Assembly: GCA_947380295.1 (NCBI GenBank)
Contig: CANCQK010000012.1
Span: 28,142 to 92,141 of the forward strand
From: Bdellovibrionales bacterium
GTDB taxonomy: Bacteria; Bdellovibrionota; UBA1018
Direction of reading: 5' to 3'
DNA length: 64,000 nucleotides
Made by a program: the position numbers and the translations under genes. Positions 26,834 through 35,467 of this stretch are shown piece by piece. Position 1 is the first letter of the stretch. Each line of letters starts with the position of its first letter. A model generated the notes under the pieces. It worked only from the letters and a program-made list of their open reading frames with translations. It ran no database searches and was not told the DNA's origin.

Positions 26834-28494
26834 GTGGACTAAAAATCATACCCCTGGGGGGGTTAGGTGAAATCGGGATGAACTGCATGGTCCTGGAGTA
26901 CCAGGACGAAATCGTGGTCGTTGACTGCGGAATTTTGTTCTCTGATTTGGATCATTTCGGAGTCGAATTTGTCATTCCTGACTTCACGTACCTCAAGCAA
27001 AGAAAAGACAAAATTAAAGCATTCCTGATCACCCACGGTCATGAAGATCACATCGGTGCCTTGCCCTTGGCAATCAAAGCCGGGATTCATGCGCCGATCT
27101 ATGCATCTGCTTTTTCCTCGCTGCTGATCCGGGAAAAGCTCAAAGAGCATGGTTTAGAAGATCGTGTTGAGATTCGGACGTTTAAGCCCGAAGAGGAATT
27201 TGGCTTTAACCAGTTTCAAATTAAATCGGTCTCGGTCAATCACAGCATTGTCGATTCAATGGCTTTTTTGATCCAGACTCCAGTGGGGAAAGTCATTCAC
27301 ACGGGTGATTTTAAAATTGATCCGACCCCATTTTTTGGTGAGAAAATCAATCTCGACCTGTTTTCTAAAGCGGGTGACGAAGGCGTTCTTTTGCTTATGT
27401 CCGACTCAACTAATGTTGAGCGACACGAACACAGCATGAGCGAGCAAGTCATTTATCAAAAGTTTGAACAGCTTTTCGCAGCTGCTGAAGGCTTGACGAT
27501 TGTCTCGATGTTTGCCTCTAATTTAGGGCGAATGGGGCAAGTGTTTGATATCGCACGTAAGCTCGATAAGAAAATTGCTCTCGCTGGGCGAACGATGGAG
27601 CAAAATATTCGTTTGGGGCTGGAGGCCGGCTACATTAAAGGTGCCGAGCGTCAGATCATTAGCCTCGATGATTTAGACTCCTATCCAAGAGATCAGGTGA
27701 TCGTTCTGTCGACCGGCAGCCAAGGAGAACACAGATCTGCGTTGACTCGCATTTCCCAGGGTGAGCACGGCCAAATTCAACTTCAGCAGGGTGATTTGGT
27801 TTTGATGAGTTCGAAGTTCATTCCAGGCAACGAAAAAGCGATTGGTAAGATGATCAATCAGCTCTTCAAACAAGGTGCTGAAGTCCTCTACGAGGCCGTG
27901 CACGATATTCACGTTTCGGGACACGCAACGCGGCCCGAATTGAAGGTCATGCTTCAGTGCGTGAGGCCTAAATTTTTTATTCCTATTCATGGGGAATACC
28001 GCCACTTGGTGCATCATGCCGCACTTGCCAAGGAATCAGGCGTTGCTCCTGAGCACGTGGTGATCGTCAATAATGGAGACGTCGTTGAACTCACTCCCGA
28101 CAGTTGTCGGGTGACTGAGCACCTCGAAGAGACCCGTGTTTTGGTCGAAGGTCGAGAAGGAAATGACATTTCCAAGCTCGTTCTAAAAGATCGTCGACAA
28201 ATGGGTGAGAAGGGTGTGGTTTTCTCTCTCATGGTGAGAAACGCCGAAAGCCGTCGGATTATTTCAGGCCCTGAAATTATTTCGAGAGGTTTGACCCATG
28301 AGAGCCGTGAGGGCTGGGTTGTTGAAGAGGCGAAGAAAATCGTTCAGAAGGTCATCTCTGACTACGACAAAGCCATCGGAAATCGTGGGCCAGAGATGGA
28401 CCTTCAAGAAACGATTCGGATTGAGTTGCGGCGCTTTTTTAACCAAAATATTGGTAAAAAACCCGTAGTTCTCCCTATTATTCTCGATCTGTAA
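26830..28494 (+). CDS. rnj: Ribonuclease J
   Basis: A 554-residue metallo-beta-lactamase/beta-CASP nuclease that matures and degrades RNA by endo- and 5'-3' exonuclease activity. The zinc motif HGHEDH lies at 69-74; others are NHSIVDS, HTGDFKIDPTP, MSDSTNVERHEHS, STGSQGEH and HVSGHA, followed by the RNase J C-terminal domain. Translation starts at TTG 26830, overlapping the udk stop. It converges on the carboxypeptidase gene with only 4 bases between stops. Confidence 0.95.
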   Translation: MSGLKIIPLGGLGEIGMNCMVLEYQDEIVVVDCGILFSDLDHFGVEFVIPDFTYLKQRKDKIKAFLITHGHEDHIGALPLAIKAGIHAPIYASAFSSLLIREKLKEHGLEDRVEIRTFKPEEEFGFNQFQIKSVSVNHSIVDSMAFLIQTPVGKVIHTGDFKIDPTPFFGEKINLDLFSKAGDEGVLLLMSDSTNVERHEHSMSEQVIYQKFEQLFAAAEGLTIVSMFASNLGRMGQVFDIARKLDKKIALAGRTMEQNIRLGLEAGYIKGAERQIISLDDLDSYPRDQVIVLSTGSQGEHRSALTRISQGEHGQIQLQQGDLVLMSSKFIPGNEKAIGKMINQLFKQGAEVLYEAVHDIHVSGHATRPELKVMLQCVRPKFFIPIHGEYRHLVHHAALAKESGVAPEHVVIVNNGDVVELTPDSCRVTEHLEETRVLVEGREGNDISKLVLKDRRQMGEKGVVFSLMVRNAESRRIISGPEIISRGLTHESREGWVVEEAKKIVQKVISDYDKAIGNRGPEMDLQETIRIELRRFFNQNIGKKPVVLPIILDL

Positions 28495-28498
28495 AAAA

Positions 28499-29821
28499 CT
28501 ACAGTTGGGAGCCTGGCTGAATGTAGTTGGGCAGCCAGTTTGTTTCAGAGGCAGTGTCTAGGACTTGGTACGGATTGCCTGATACGTTGAGTAAGTAGAG
28601 GCACGGCTGTAGGTTGTCCTTAAAAACTTTGTCAATGATTCCTTGGCCAGGGTAAAATCCTCCGCCTTCCATCCCACTCGGTGAGAGTTCAAAGGTGAAA
28701 GAGAAAATTCCCAATTCGCCGTAAGCCCAATCGGTGGTGTCGCCGGTGGAGATATAAAGGGCACTAGATTGCTGGGGTGTGTAGTGATTCCACTTCGCCA
28801 TCGTTGTGGCCATTTTTTGGTAAGCCTTTAGGTCCTCCGTCTTGCTAATCCCGTCATAGCTATAGCCCCAAGGGTAGAGGATCAACTCGCTAAAAGTGTG
28901 AAATGAAAGCAGGACTTTCAGATTGATGTGACTTTTCACAAAGTCGCGAATGGCTTGGGTTTCAGGTTCAGAGAACGGTGCAGGTCCAAGGTAAGTTTCT
29001 GCTGATGAGTCGCTTTCAGCTCCTTCAGTTCCCCAGTGATACGAATAGTTTCGGTTGAGATCGACACCGAAGGTTCCATCACCATTGTTGCGGCGATTTT
29101 TTCGCCACCACTTATAACGCCCGGTAGAGACATCGAATTCAGCCCCGTCTGGGTTAACCATTGGGATAATCCAAACGTCACGATTCTCCAAAAGCTGAGA
29201 AATCGCTGTGTCGTTTCTATGTTCTGCTAGGTATTTCGCATACATGAGTGGGATTTCGACACTCACGTGTTCTCGTGCGTGGTGGTTACCCATGTAAACG
29301 ATGCCTGGCTTATTGCTAATGCCCTGGCTCAGGGAGTCAGGTGAAGTATTGAAGTGAATCGCCCAAAGGTCACGTCCTTCCAAACTCTTGCCAATGGAGA
29401 CTAGGGAGATCAAATCAGGGTTTTTGCTTTGGAGATCACGAATCTCGGTCAGCATCCGATTGTAGTTATGAAAGTGTGAATCATTTGATGGGAAATCAAA
29501 TAGGCTTTCATGTCCACCTCGGCTGGTTTTATAATCATAATTGCCGATGATCTGAAATCCTTGGTCATGGATCTGTGTAATTTGTTTGAAGTTGGCAAAT
29601 GCCCAAACACTGTCAGATCGAACCGCTTCTACGCTTGCCCCCGTTTTTGCAATGGTCGTGCGTTCTTCCTTGTTCTTGGCGCCGATTTGAATAAATCTCA
29701 ATTCCGAGTCGCTTTTGACGTCGTGCGGCAACGCGTGTGCTGAATGATCCCAGATCCCGACTATCAGAGCCGAAACTGCTGCGCCCAAAGCCCAGCTTTT
29801 TCTTTTTATGCCTCTATTCAT
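28499..29821 (-). CDS. Secreted M14 zinc carboxypeptidase
   Basis: A 440-residue exported peptidase (basic start MNRGIKRK and hydrophobic stretch ending AHA). The M14 active site is complete: zinc ligands in NHHAREHVSVE and the distal His in LLSFHTFSELILYPWG, substrate Arg/Asn in DLNRNYSYHWG, and the catalytic glutamate in FTFELSP. An N-terminal segment of about 90 residues resembles an M14 propeptide. Likely a digestive, broad-range carboxypeptidase, as found in predatory and proteolytic bacteria. Confidence 0.9.
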   Translation of the reverse strand: MNRGIKRKSWALGAAVSALIVGIWDHSAHALPHDVKSDSELRFIQIGAKNKEERTTIAKTGASVEAVRSDSVWAFANFKQITQIHDQGFQIIGNYDYKTSRGGHESLFDFPSNDSHFHNYNRMLTEIRDLQSKNPDLISLVSIGKSLEGRDLWAIHFNTSPDSLSQGISNKPGIVYMGNHHAREHVSVEIPLMYAKYLAEHRNDTAISQLLENRDVWIIPMVNPDGAEFDVSTGRYKWWRKNRRNNGDGTFGVDLNRNYSYHWGTEGAESDSSAETYLGPAPFSEPETQAIRDFVKSHINLKVLLSFHTFSELILYPWGYSYDGISKTEDLKAYQKMATTMAKWNHYTPQQSSALYISTGDTTDWAYGELGIFSFTFELSPSGMEGGGFYPGQGIIDKVFKDNLQPCLYLLNVSGNPYQVLDTASETNWLPNYIQPGSQL

Positions 29822-29915
29822 TTTAATTTCCCCCTATCGATTGAACGATGAAACACCACGTTAAGAGGTCCTGAGCCCCAAAGCAACCGGCAAGTTCTAT
29901 ACCTGATTAAAATGC

Positions 29916-29942
29916 TAAAGTTATAGCCGTGCCGGCCGATAG
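29916..29942 (+). promoter_or_regulatory. Sigma-28 (FliA)-type promoter, near consensus
   Basis: TAAAGTTA begins at 29916 and GCCGATAG lies at 29935-29942, with 15 bases after TAAA. This differs from TAAAGTTT-N11-GCCGATAA by two positions and is the best such site in the window. The start point would be about 18 bases before the ATG at 29967, leaving room for a ribosome-binding site (GCGAGG). Confidence 0.75.
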
Positions 29943-29966
29943 GTAACTTGAAGCGAGGAAAGACAA

Positions 29967-30272
29967 ATGGCAAAGGGACACGAAGGTACGGAAAAGATCG
30001 AAAAAACTAAGGAAACTGCGGTGCCGCACGATAAAAAAGCGGAATCGGCTAAGCCACAAAAAATGGCTAAAGGGCACACCCCCATGCCGGAGGGCTGCCA
30101 CTCCTGGGGCTGTAAGCATAAAGCCCATCGTTTTAATTTTTGCAGTGAACACTATGAACATTTTAAATTTGGTTTAATTAAAAAAACTGGCGAGCCAGTT
30201 TCGGATTATGAGAAAAAGTTTGGGCATTATCAAGCATACGTAGCTAAACTCAAAGCCTCAAAAGTTGCGTAG
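29967..30272 (+). CDS. Small basic Cys/His protein, putative zinc-binding, sigma-28 controlled
   Basis: A 101-residue protein. The first 45 residues are Lys/Glu-rich and probably disordered, with MAKGH occurring twice. The second half is compact: CHSWGCKHKAHRFNFCSEHYEHFKFG, giving Cys-x4-Cys and Cys-x2-His spacings suitable for one zinc ion, followed by an aromatic tail (YEKKFGHYQAYVAKL). I know no function. The near-perfect sigma-28 promoter just upstream suggests expression together with flagellar genes. An intrinsic terminator follows, so it is a single-gene transcript. Confidence 0.7.
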   Translation: MAKGHEGTEKIEKTKETAVPHDKKAESAKPQKMAKGHTPMPEGCHSWGCKHKAHRFNFCSEHYEHFKFGLIKKTGEPVSDYEKKFGHYQAYVAKLKASKVA

Positions 30273-30313
30273 ATCGAATCTACGCTGAAGCGCTGTACCC
30301 ACCACCTCCTCAG

Positions 30314-30359
30314 GGGAGCTCCAGGCCTTAACCAAGGACTCGGGGCTCCCTTTCTTTTT
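30314..30359 (+). terminator. Intrinsic terminator of the small Cys/His gene
   Basis: GGGAGCTCC (30314-30322) pairs with GGGGCTCCC (30342-30350), with an inner CCTT/AAGG helix, followed by TTTCTTTTT. Confidence 0.75.
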
Positions 30360-30435
30360 GTGCTGGCGGACAGCTAGTATTCTTGGGATCTGGAGGATCT
30401 GGAAAAATTTCTCTCTTTCGTGTAGAAGAAGTGGA

Positions 30436-31605
30436 ATGTTGACCGTATCGGAAGAGCAGTTTAAAAAAAATTCAACTACAACAGTTGTTGTTGGTATGTC
30501 AGGGGGAGTCGACTCTTCAGTCACTGCTTTGGTTCTGAAAAAGCAGGGCTACCAAGTCGTGGGCCTTTTCATGAAGAACTGGGAGGAAAAGGACGAAAAT
30601 GGAGTTTGTCGGTCCTCCTTCGAATACGAAGACGTGGTTAAGGTTTGTCAAAAAATCGATATTCCTTACTATTCGGTCGAGTTTGTAAAAGAATACTGGG
30701 ATCATGTTTTCACTCATTTCTTGGCAGAATATGCAGCAGGATATACGCCCAACCCCGACATTCTCTGTAACCGTGAAATTAAGTTTAATGTATTTCTCAA
30801 GAAGGCCCTGAGTTTGGGAGCTGATTATTTGGCAACCGGGCACTATGCTCAAAATCTCATCAAAGAGGGTCAAAATCACCTGGTGAAAGGCAAAGATCAG
30901 GGGAAGGATCAGTCTTATTTTCTTTACACCTTAAAGAAAGAGACGCTGGCTCAAGTGCTTTTTCCGATTGGTCAAATCGAGAAGCCCATCGTTCGAGCCA
31001 TTGCCAAAGAGTATGACCTTGCAACTCATTCAAAAAAAGATAGTACGGGCATCTGCTTCATCGGCGAGAGAAATTTCAAAAAGTTTTTGAGTCAATACTT
31101 ACAAGCGCAGCCTGGAGTCATCGAAACTCTGGATGGTAAAAAAGTGGGTGAGCATTCAGGTGTGGTCTACTACACCCTGGGCCAGCGCAAAGGTCTGGGC
31201 TTGGGAGGCGAGGGTGAATCCTGGTATGTCGTTGCCAAGGATTTAAAACGAAACGTCCTTTATGCAGAACGAGGAGAGAAACATCCTGCGCTTTATACGG
31301 ATCATCTGATCGCCAACGAGCTCACTTGGGTCGCAGGCACTCCTCCAAGCTCATTCCCTTTTCGATGTAAGGCCAAGACACGGTATCGCCAATCCGATCA
31401 GCCTTGTACGGTGAGCTGGATTGAGGCCTCTGACGGTAGTGAACGCGTCAAGGTTGACTTTGACCTTCCGCAACGCTCAGTGACTCCTCGCCAATCCGTA
31501 GTTTTCTACGATGGCGATGTTTGCCTGGGAGGAGGAATGATTGAGGGGACCGGGCCAAGCTACTTTGAGCAAAATAGGGCCTTACCCGAAGGTGTGATCG
31601 TATAG
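30436..31605 (+). CDS. mnmA: tRNA-specific 2-thiouridylase MnmA
   Basis: A 389-residue enzyme that puts sulfur on U34 of tRNA for Lys, Glu and Gln. Seen: PP-loop [10 protein letters not shown], catalytic Cys in [14 protein letters not shown] and partner Cys in [12 protein letters not shown], plus [14 protein letters not shown] 30436 is chosen over a non-ATG start 26 codons upstream because the extension falls in the terminator of the gene before and GAAGTGG lies at the right spacing. TrmFO, another U-modifying tRNA enzyme, is at the far end of the window. Confidence 0.94.
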   Translation: MLTVSEEQFKKNSTTTVVVGMSGGVDSSVTALVLKKQGYQVVGLFMKNWEEKDENGVCRSSFEYEDVVKVCQKIDIPYYSVEFVKEYWDHVFTHFLAEYAAGYTPNPDILCNREIKFNVFLKKALSLGADYLATGHYAQNLIKEGQNHLVKGKDQGKDQSYFLYTLKKETLAQVLFPIGQIEKPIVRAIAKEYDLATHSKKDSTGICFIGERNFKKFLSQYLQAQPGVIETLDGKKVGEHSGVVYYTLGQRKGLGLGGEGESWYVVAKDLKRNVLYAERGEKHPALYTDHLIANELTWVAGTPPSSFPFRCKAKTRYRQSDQPCTVSWIEASDGSERVKVDFDLPQRSVTPRQSVVFYDGDVCLGGGMIEGTGPSYFEQNRALPEGVIV

Positions 31606-31629
31606 GTTTGGGCGAACCTGGAATAGTGG

Positions 31630-31677
31630 CAAAAAAGAGCCAAACTCAAAAAGGATTCGAGAAGTTCTGAGTTTGGC
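31630..31677 (-). terminator. Intrinsic terminator downstream of the barrel genes
   Basis: On the minus strand GCCAAACTCA pairs with TGAGTTTGGC (10 bp), followed by TCTTTTTT. Confidence 0.75.
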
Positions 31678-31713
31678 AAAAAAAATAAATATTAGTGATT
31701 GAAGTACTGACTA

Positions 31714-32259
31714 CTAGAACAAGTAGGCGATCCCGAATCCACCGGTTTGAAGGAATCGGAGTGTATTGCTGGTGAGAACTCCTCCGGTCCCGTTATTTGA
31801 TAATTCATGAGTGTAAGATACTGGATTGACCCAGAGGTTAATCATGAGGTTGGTGCCTGCAAAGTAGCGTTCAAGAGCGACATACGCACCTGCATTCCAG
31901 GCTCCACTCACGTCCGTGCCCTTATCTTTAGATCCGGGGTGGGTACCAAATTCGCCTCCGAGTGCGAGGTAGTTGAAGCTGCCAAGATTATGACGGTATC
32001 CAGCCTTTGCAATGATGTGGGCATCCGTGGTTTTGTTATCGCCGTCGAAACCTGCGTGGCCAATTAAACTGGTTTCCCAACTTTCTGACAGGTAGGTGAA
32101 GCCGCCTTTCCACATGTCTTCGGTCAGGGCACCCATGACCCCAAAACGACCTGTTTCACGAAACGTGTCTCCAGCGCTTACGCTTTTAATTCCCACTGCG
32201 GAGAGGGCGATCACGGCCATGAATCCTGTAATCGATTTGTAGAATGGTTTAATTTTCAT
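31714..32259 (-). CDS. Outer-membrane beta-barrel protein, paralogue 2
   Basis: A 181-residue exported protein (signal MKIKPFYKSITGFMAVIALSAVG...SAG) with alternating aromatic/polar beta strands and a C-terminal phenylalanine (FGIAYLF), typical of BAM-assembled barrels of about eight strands. It is nearly the same protein as that at 32433-32978, including leader and promoter spacing. No named family was recognised. Confidence 0.75.
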   Translation of the reverse strand: MKIKPFYKSITGFMAVIALSAVGIKSVSAGDTFRETGRFGVMGALTEDMWKGGFTYLSESWETSLIGHAGFDGDNKTTDAHIIAKAGYRHNLGSFNYLALGGEFGTHPGSKDKGTDVSGAWNAGAYVALERYFAGTNLMINLWVNPVSYTHELSNNGTGGVLTSNTLRFLQTGGFGIAYLF

Positions 32260-32278
32260 TATTTTCCCCTTTTTTAAA

Positions 32279-32307
32279 ATTATTTAATAAATAACTCAAA
32301 GGGGCAA
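32279..32307 (-). promoter_or_regulatory. Sigma-70-type promoter of barrel paralogue 2
   Basis: TTGCCC, 17-base spacer, AATAAT on the minus strand. The same layout precedes paralogue 1, so the promoter was duplicated with the gene. Confidence 0.45.
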
Positions 32308-32373
32308 ATTAATTTTAATGAGTGCTGAGATTTTAGGAGGGTGTTGAGTCTTGCGGTTTTGAAAAGTCCGCAT

Positions 32374-32406
32374 GCGGCCCCTCTTTAGCATTGAAAGAGG
32401 GGCTGC
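32374..32406 (-). other. Strong hairpin between the two barrel genes
   Basis: A 13-bp stem (GCGGCCCCTCTTT-type arms) with a 7-base loop lies 27 bases after the stop of paralogue 1. It lacks a clean T-run on the minus strand (ACTTTTC about 10 bases on), so it may protect the mRNA end or be a weak terminator. Confidence 0.5.
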
Positions 32407-32432
32407 TGCATAGTTCAGAAAATTTTTTAATA

Positions 32433-32978
32433 TTAGAACAAGTAGGCGATCCCGAATCCACCGGTTTGCAAAAAGTGAAGTGTATTGCTGGTGAGAACTC
32501 CTCCGGTTCCGTTGTTTGATAAATTATGGGTATACGACACTGGATTGACCCAGAGGTTAATCATGAGGTTGGTGCCTGCAAAATAGCGTTCAAGAGCGAC
32601 ATACGCACCTGCATTCCAGGCTCCACTCACGTCTGCGCCAGCATCTTTAGATCCGGGGTGTGTACCAAATTCTGCTCCGAGTGCGAGGTAGTTGAAGCTG
32701 CCAAGATTATGACGGTATCCAGCTTTTGCGATCAAGTGGACGTCTGTGGTTTCATTGGTGCTGTCGATGCCAGCATGGCCAATTAAGCTAGTTTCCCAGC
32801 TTTCTGACAGGTAGGTGAAGCCGCCTTTCCACATGTCTTCGGTCAGGGCGCCAATCACACCAAAACGACCTGTTTCACGAAATGCGTCTTCAGCGCTTGC
32901 GCTTTTAATCCCTACAAGTGAGAGAGTAAGTCCGAGTAGAAAACCAGTAAATACTTTGAAAATAGATTGAGTTTTCAT
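32433..32978 (-). CDS. Outer-membrane beta-barrel protein, paralogue 1
   Basis: A 181-residue exported barrel protein ending FGIAYLF. It shares very high DNA and protein identity with the next gene: the mature parts both begin FRETGRFGV and differ at only a handful of positions, so the duplication is recent. Differences concentrate in the signal peptide and in a few loop residues (GFDGDNKTT versus GIDSTNETT). ATG 32978 (MKTQSIF) with AAGGGGA upstream is preferred over 33005, matching the start of the paralogue. Confidence 0.75.
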   Translation of the reverse strand: MKTQSIFKVFTGFLLGLTLSLVGIKSASAEDAFRETGRFGVIGALTEDMWKGGFTYLSESWETSLIGHAGIDSTNETTDVHLIAKAGYRHNLGSFNYLALGAEFGTHPGSKDAGADVSGAWNAGAYVALERYFAGTNLMINLWVNPVSYTHNLSNNGTGGVLTSNTLHFLQTGGFGIAYLF

Positions 32979-32996
32979 TATTTTCCCCTTTTTCAA

Positions 32997-33025
32997 AGTA
33001 TTCAATAAATAATTAAAATGGACAA
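32997..33025 (-). promoter_or_regulatory. Sigma-70-type promoter of barrel paralogue 1
   Basis: TTGTCC, 17-base spacer, AATACT on the minus strand, with the same TTATTTATT spacer core as the paralogue promoter. Confidence 0.45.
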
Positions 33026-33031
33026 TGATTT

Positions 33032-33769
33032 TTAGCCCATCCTCCCGCCAGCCTTGCGAATGGCTTCGAGTTGGAGTTCTCGGAGTTGGGCGGTTGCGTT
33101 AAATGCAGCCTCTGCCATTTGGTCCATTTCAGCTTTGCTGAAGGTTTGTCTTTCGGCGGTGCCTTGGACTTCGACAAACTGTTCTTGGCCTTTGACGACA
33201 AAATTCATATCCACGTCTGCAGTGGAGTCTTCGTCATAGTCTAAATCGACGAGAACTTGGCCGGCTTTGATTCCGATACTTACGGCGGACACGGTATCGA
33301 GCCAGGCAGAGGCGGGAATCTTACCTTCTTTCATCAGTTTTTCGAGGGCGAGAGAAAGTGCGACGCACCCTCCCGTAATCGAGGCTGTGCGAGTGCCTCC
33401 ATCGGCTTGGAGGACGTCGCAGTCAACAGTAATGGATCGCTCACCAATTTTACTTAGGTCGATCATAGAGCGCAGAGCGCGGCCAATGAGGCGCTGAATT
33501 TCCTGGGTTCTGCCCGAGACTTTTTCGCGGTCGCGTTTGGATCGGGTGTGGGTCGCGCGCGGGAGCATGGAGTACTCAGCCGTGATCCAGCCTTTGCCTT
33601 GACCCTTGAGCCATCCCGGAACAGATTCGTCCACCGAAGCGGTGCAAAGAACGTGGGTGTGGCCTGCGCGGATCAGGACGGAGCCCTCGGCGTAACGATT
33701 GACTTGGGTTTCCAAGATGATCGGTCTCAATTCTAAAACGCCTCGACCAGCAGGGTTTCTCTGACTCAT
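33032..33769 (-). CDS. rph: Ribonuclease PH
   Basis: A 245-residue phosphorolytic 3' exoribonuclease that trims tRNA 3' ends. Typical motifs: TSVDESVPGWLKGQGKGWITAEYSMLPRATHTR, the substrate/phosphate-binding SKRDREKVSGRTQEIQRLIGRALR, and VDCDVLQADGGTRTASITG. Full length. It is divergent from nadC. Confidence 0.95.
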   Translation of the reverse strand: MSQRNPAGRGVLELRPIILETQVNRYAEGSVLIRAGHTHVLCTASVDESVPGWLKGQGKGWITAEYSMLPRATHTRSKRDREKVSGRTQEIQRLIGRALRSMIDLSKIGERSITVDCDVLQADGGTRTASITGGCVALSLALEKLMKEGKIPASAWLDTVSAVSIGIKAGQVLVDLDYDEDSTADVDMNFVVKGQEQFVEVQGTAERQTFSKAEMDQMAEAAFNATAQLRELQLEAIRKAGGRMG

Positions 33770-33792
33770 TCCATTTGCCTCCGATTTATTGT

Positions 33793-34659
33793 ATGACTTC
33801 GGTCATGTATCACACTCTTTCAAGCTTGTGGATTGAACTCTTGCGCAAAGGCCTTGCTGAGGATGGTCACCCTTGGGACTGGACAACTCTTGGGATCGTT
33901 CACGGTTCAATTCAAGCTCATGTTTTGGCGAAGTCGGACGGGGTTTGGGCGGCGGAGACCCTGACTCAAAGTCTGGATGCAGTTTTCCCCAGCGTACAGG
34001 CGCAATCCTTGATGAAAGATGGAGTTCGATTCAAAAAAGGGGACGTTCTGGTGCAGTTGAAAGGCTCTACGGACTCGCTCCTCGCTTTAGAGCGCCCGTT
34101 CTTGAATCTTGCGGCTTATGTCAGTGGCATTGCGACCGCAACCGAACAAATGGTGGAAGCAGTAAAGAAAGCGTGCCCCGCGAGGACCCCACGAGTCACT
34201 TTGACTCGTAAAACTTTGCCAGGTTACAGGGATTTAGCCATTCACGGTGTGCGTTGTGGAGGCGGTCATCCGCATCGCGTGAGTTTATCGGGTGGAGTGC
34301 TGATTAAGGAAAATCATATTGCCGCAGCGGGTGGAATTGCCAATGCGGTTGCCGCTGCTCGAGGAGTTGCACCCCATGGTCTTAAAGTCGAGATTGAGGT
34401 GCGGAATCAGTCTGAATTAGAGCAAGCACTTGCGGCTTCCGCTGAAGTCATCATGCTTGATAATTTTTCTCCAAACCAAGTCAGAGATACTGTGAAGTTT
34501 GTTTCTACTTATCCTCAAAGGCCCCTGCTCGAGGTTTCAGGTGGACTGAGTTTGAAATCGATCAGTGAATACGCGATCGCGGGTGTGGATATTCTCTCCG
34601 TAGGTTCGTTGACTCATTCGGTCCAGTGTGTTGATCTCTCTTTCTTAGTAGACGAATAG
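33793..34659 (+). CDS. nadC: Nicotinate-nucleotide pyrophosphorylase (carboxylating)
   Basis: A 288-residue quinolinate phosphoribosyltransferase of NAD synthesis. Seen: TRKTLPGYRDLAIHGVRCGGGHPHR, LIKENHI, EIEVRNQSELEQAL, MLDNFSP and LEVSGGLSLKSI. The start is uncertain: ATG 33793 is taken, ATG 33805 and TTG 33775 are possible. A short ATGAC-TTCG-GTCAT hairpin sits exactly at 33793. nadA and nadB are not in the window. Confidence 0.92.
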   Translation: MTSVMYHTLSSLWIELLRKGLAEDGHPWDWTTLGIVHGSIQAHVLAKSDGVWAAETLTQSLDAVFPSVQAQSLMKDGVRFKKGDVLVQLKGSTDSLLALERPFLNLAAYVSGIATATEQMVEAVKKACPARTPRVTLTRKTLPGYRDLAIHGVRCGGGHPHRVSLSGGVLIKENHIAAAGGIANAVAAARGVAPHGLKVEIEVRNQSELEQALAASAEVIMLDNFSPNQVRDTVKFVSTYPQRPLLEVSGGLSLKSISEYAIAGVDILSVGSLTHSVQCVDLSFLVDE

Positions 34660-34669
34660 GACTTTGATA

Positions 34670-35467
34670 ATGATGAATTTTGCCAATCAAGTCATCGAAC
34701 GATGCCAATCCACTAACGATCTTGCTCGAGAACTTGCCGAAAAGGGCTACCCTCATGGGACTTGGATTTCTTCGAGGATTCAAGAATCTGGACGGGGTAG
34801 ACTGGGTCGAAAATGGTCCTCGATCGAGGGAAATCTATTTTTGTCTTATCTGGCGCGGATTGAGCCCAAGGCGCTTTGGAGTTGGATTCCTTTGACGACA
34901 GCTGTGGCAATAGCTCAGTGCCTGAGTCGACTCTTTCCTGACTTGGGAATCCGAGTCAAATGGCCGAATGATCTTTGGATTGTTCAGCCTGGGGTCGAAG
35001 GGAAATTGGGTGGGATACTCTGTGAAGGCGCCAGTTCTACTCACTCATTCGTTGTTGTGGGGATTGGTCTGAACTGCCGCGCAGCACCCGATCCTCAAGA
35101 AGTAGGGCAGCCTGTGATTGATTTGGCTTCGAGTGTGGGGATTCGAGAGCTTTCTGCTGATGATATCCGCGCACCCTTGATTGAGAGTTTAAATCAATGC
35201 TTTGAGCGCTTAAAAGTTGAGGGGACCAACTGGATTGCACGAGACTATGAGAAGATGAGTTTGTTCTCACCTGGAACCAGTGTTTGCTGGGGAGACCCTG
35301 CTCATGAGGCAAAAGTGATCGGGCTTGGACCTTCGGCAGAACTCAGGGTGCAATACGCATCAGGGGACGTTCGACATTTGTTTTCCGAAGAGGTTCGCGT
35401 ACGCCCCTCTGGACTCAACTGGGATGTTGGTCGGTCTCAGTTAAAAGCCGGTGGATCTCGTCTTTAA
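34670..35467 (+). CDS. birA: Biotin-[acetyl-CoA-carboxylase] ligase
   Basis: A 265-residue biotin-protein ligase without the N-terminal DNA-binding domain, so an enzyme rather than a biotin repressor. Motifs: STNDLARELAEKG, biotinyl-AMP loop ESGRGRLGRKWSS, VKWPNDLW, GKLGGILCEG, VVGIGLNC. It follows nadC by 10 bases and is probably co-transcribed. Its 3' end overlaps the convergent response-regulator gene by 53 bases. Confidence 0.92.
   Translation: MMNFANQVIERCQSTNDLARELAEKGYPHGTWISSRIQESGRGRLGRKWSSIEGNLFLSYLARIEPKALWSWIPLTTAVAIAQCLSRLFPDLGIRVKWPNDLWIVQPGVEGKLGGILCEGASSTHSFVVVGIGLNCRAAPDPQEVGQPVIDLASSVGIRELSADDIRAPLIESLNQCFERLKVEGTNWIARDYEKMSLFSPGTSVCWGDPAHEAKVIGLGPSAELRVQYASGDVRHLFSEEVRVRPSGLNWDVGRSQLKAGGSRL

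Noticed and set aside
29840..29910. SAM-riboswitch-like fragments (GATGAAAC, GCAACCGGCAAG)
   Set aside because: The fragments are in the wrong spacing, no P1 stem or K-turn can be drawn, and the downstream gene is not related to sulfur metabolism.
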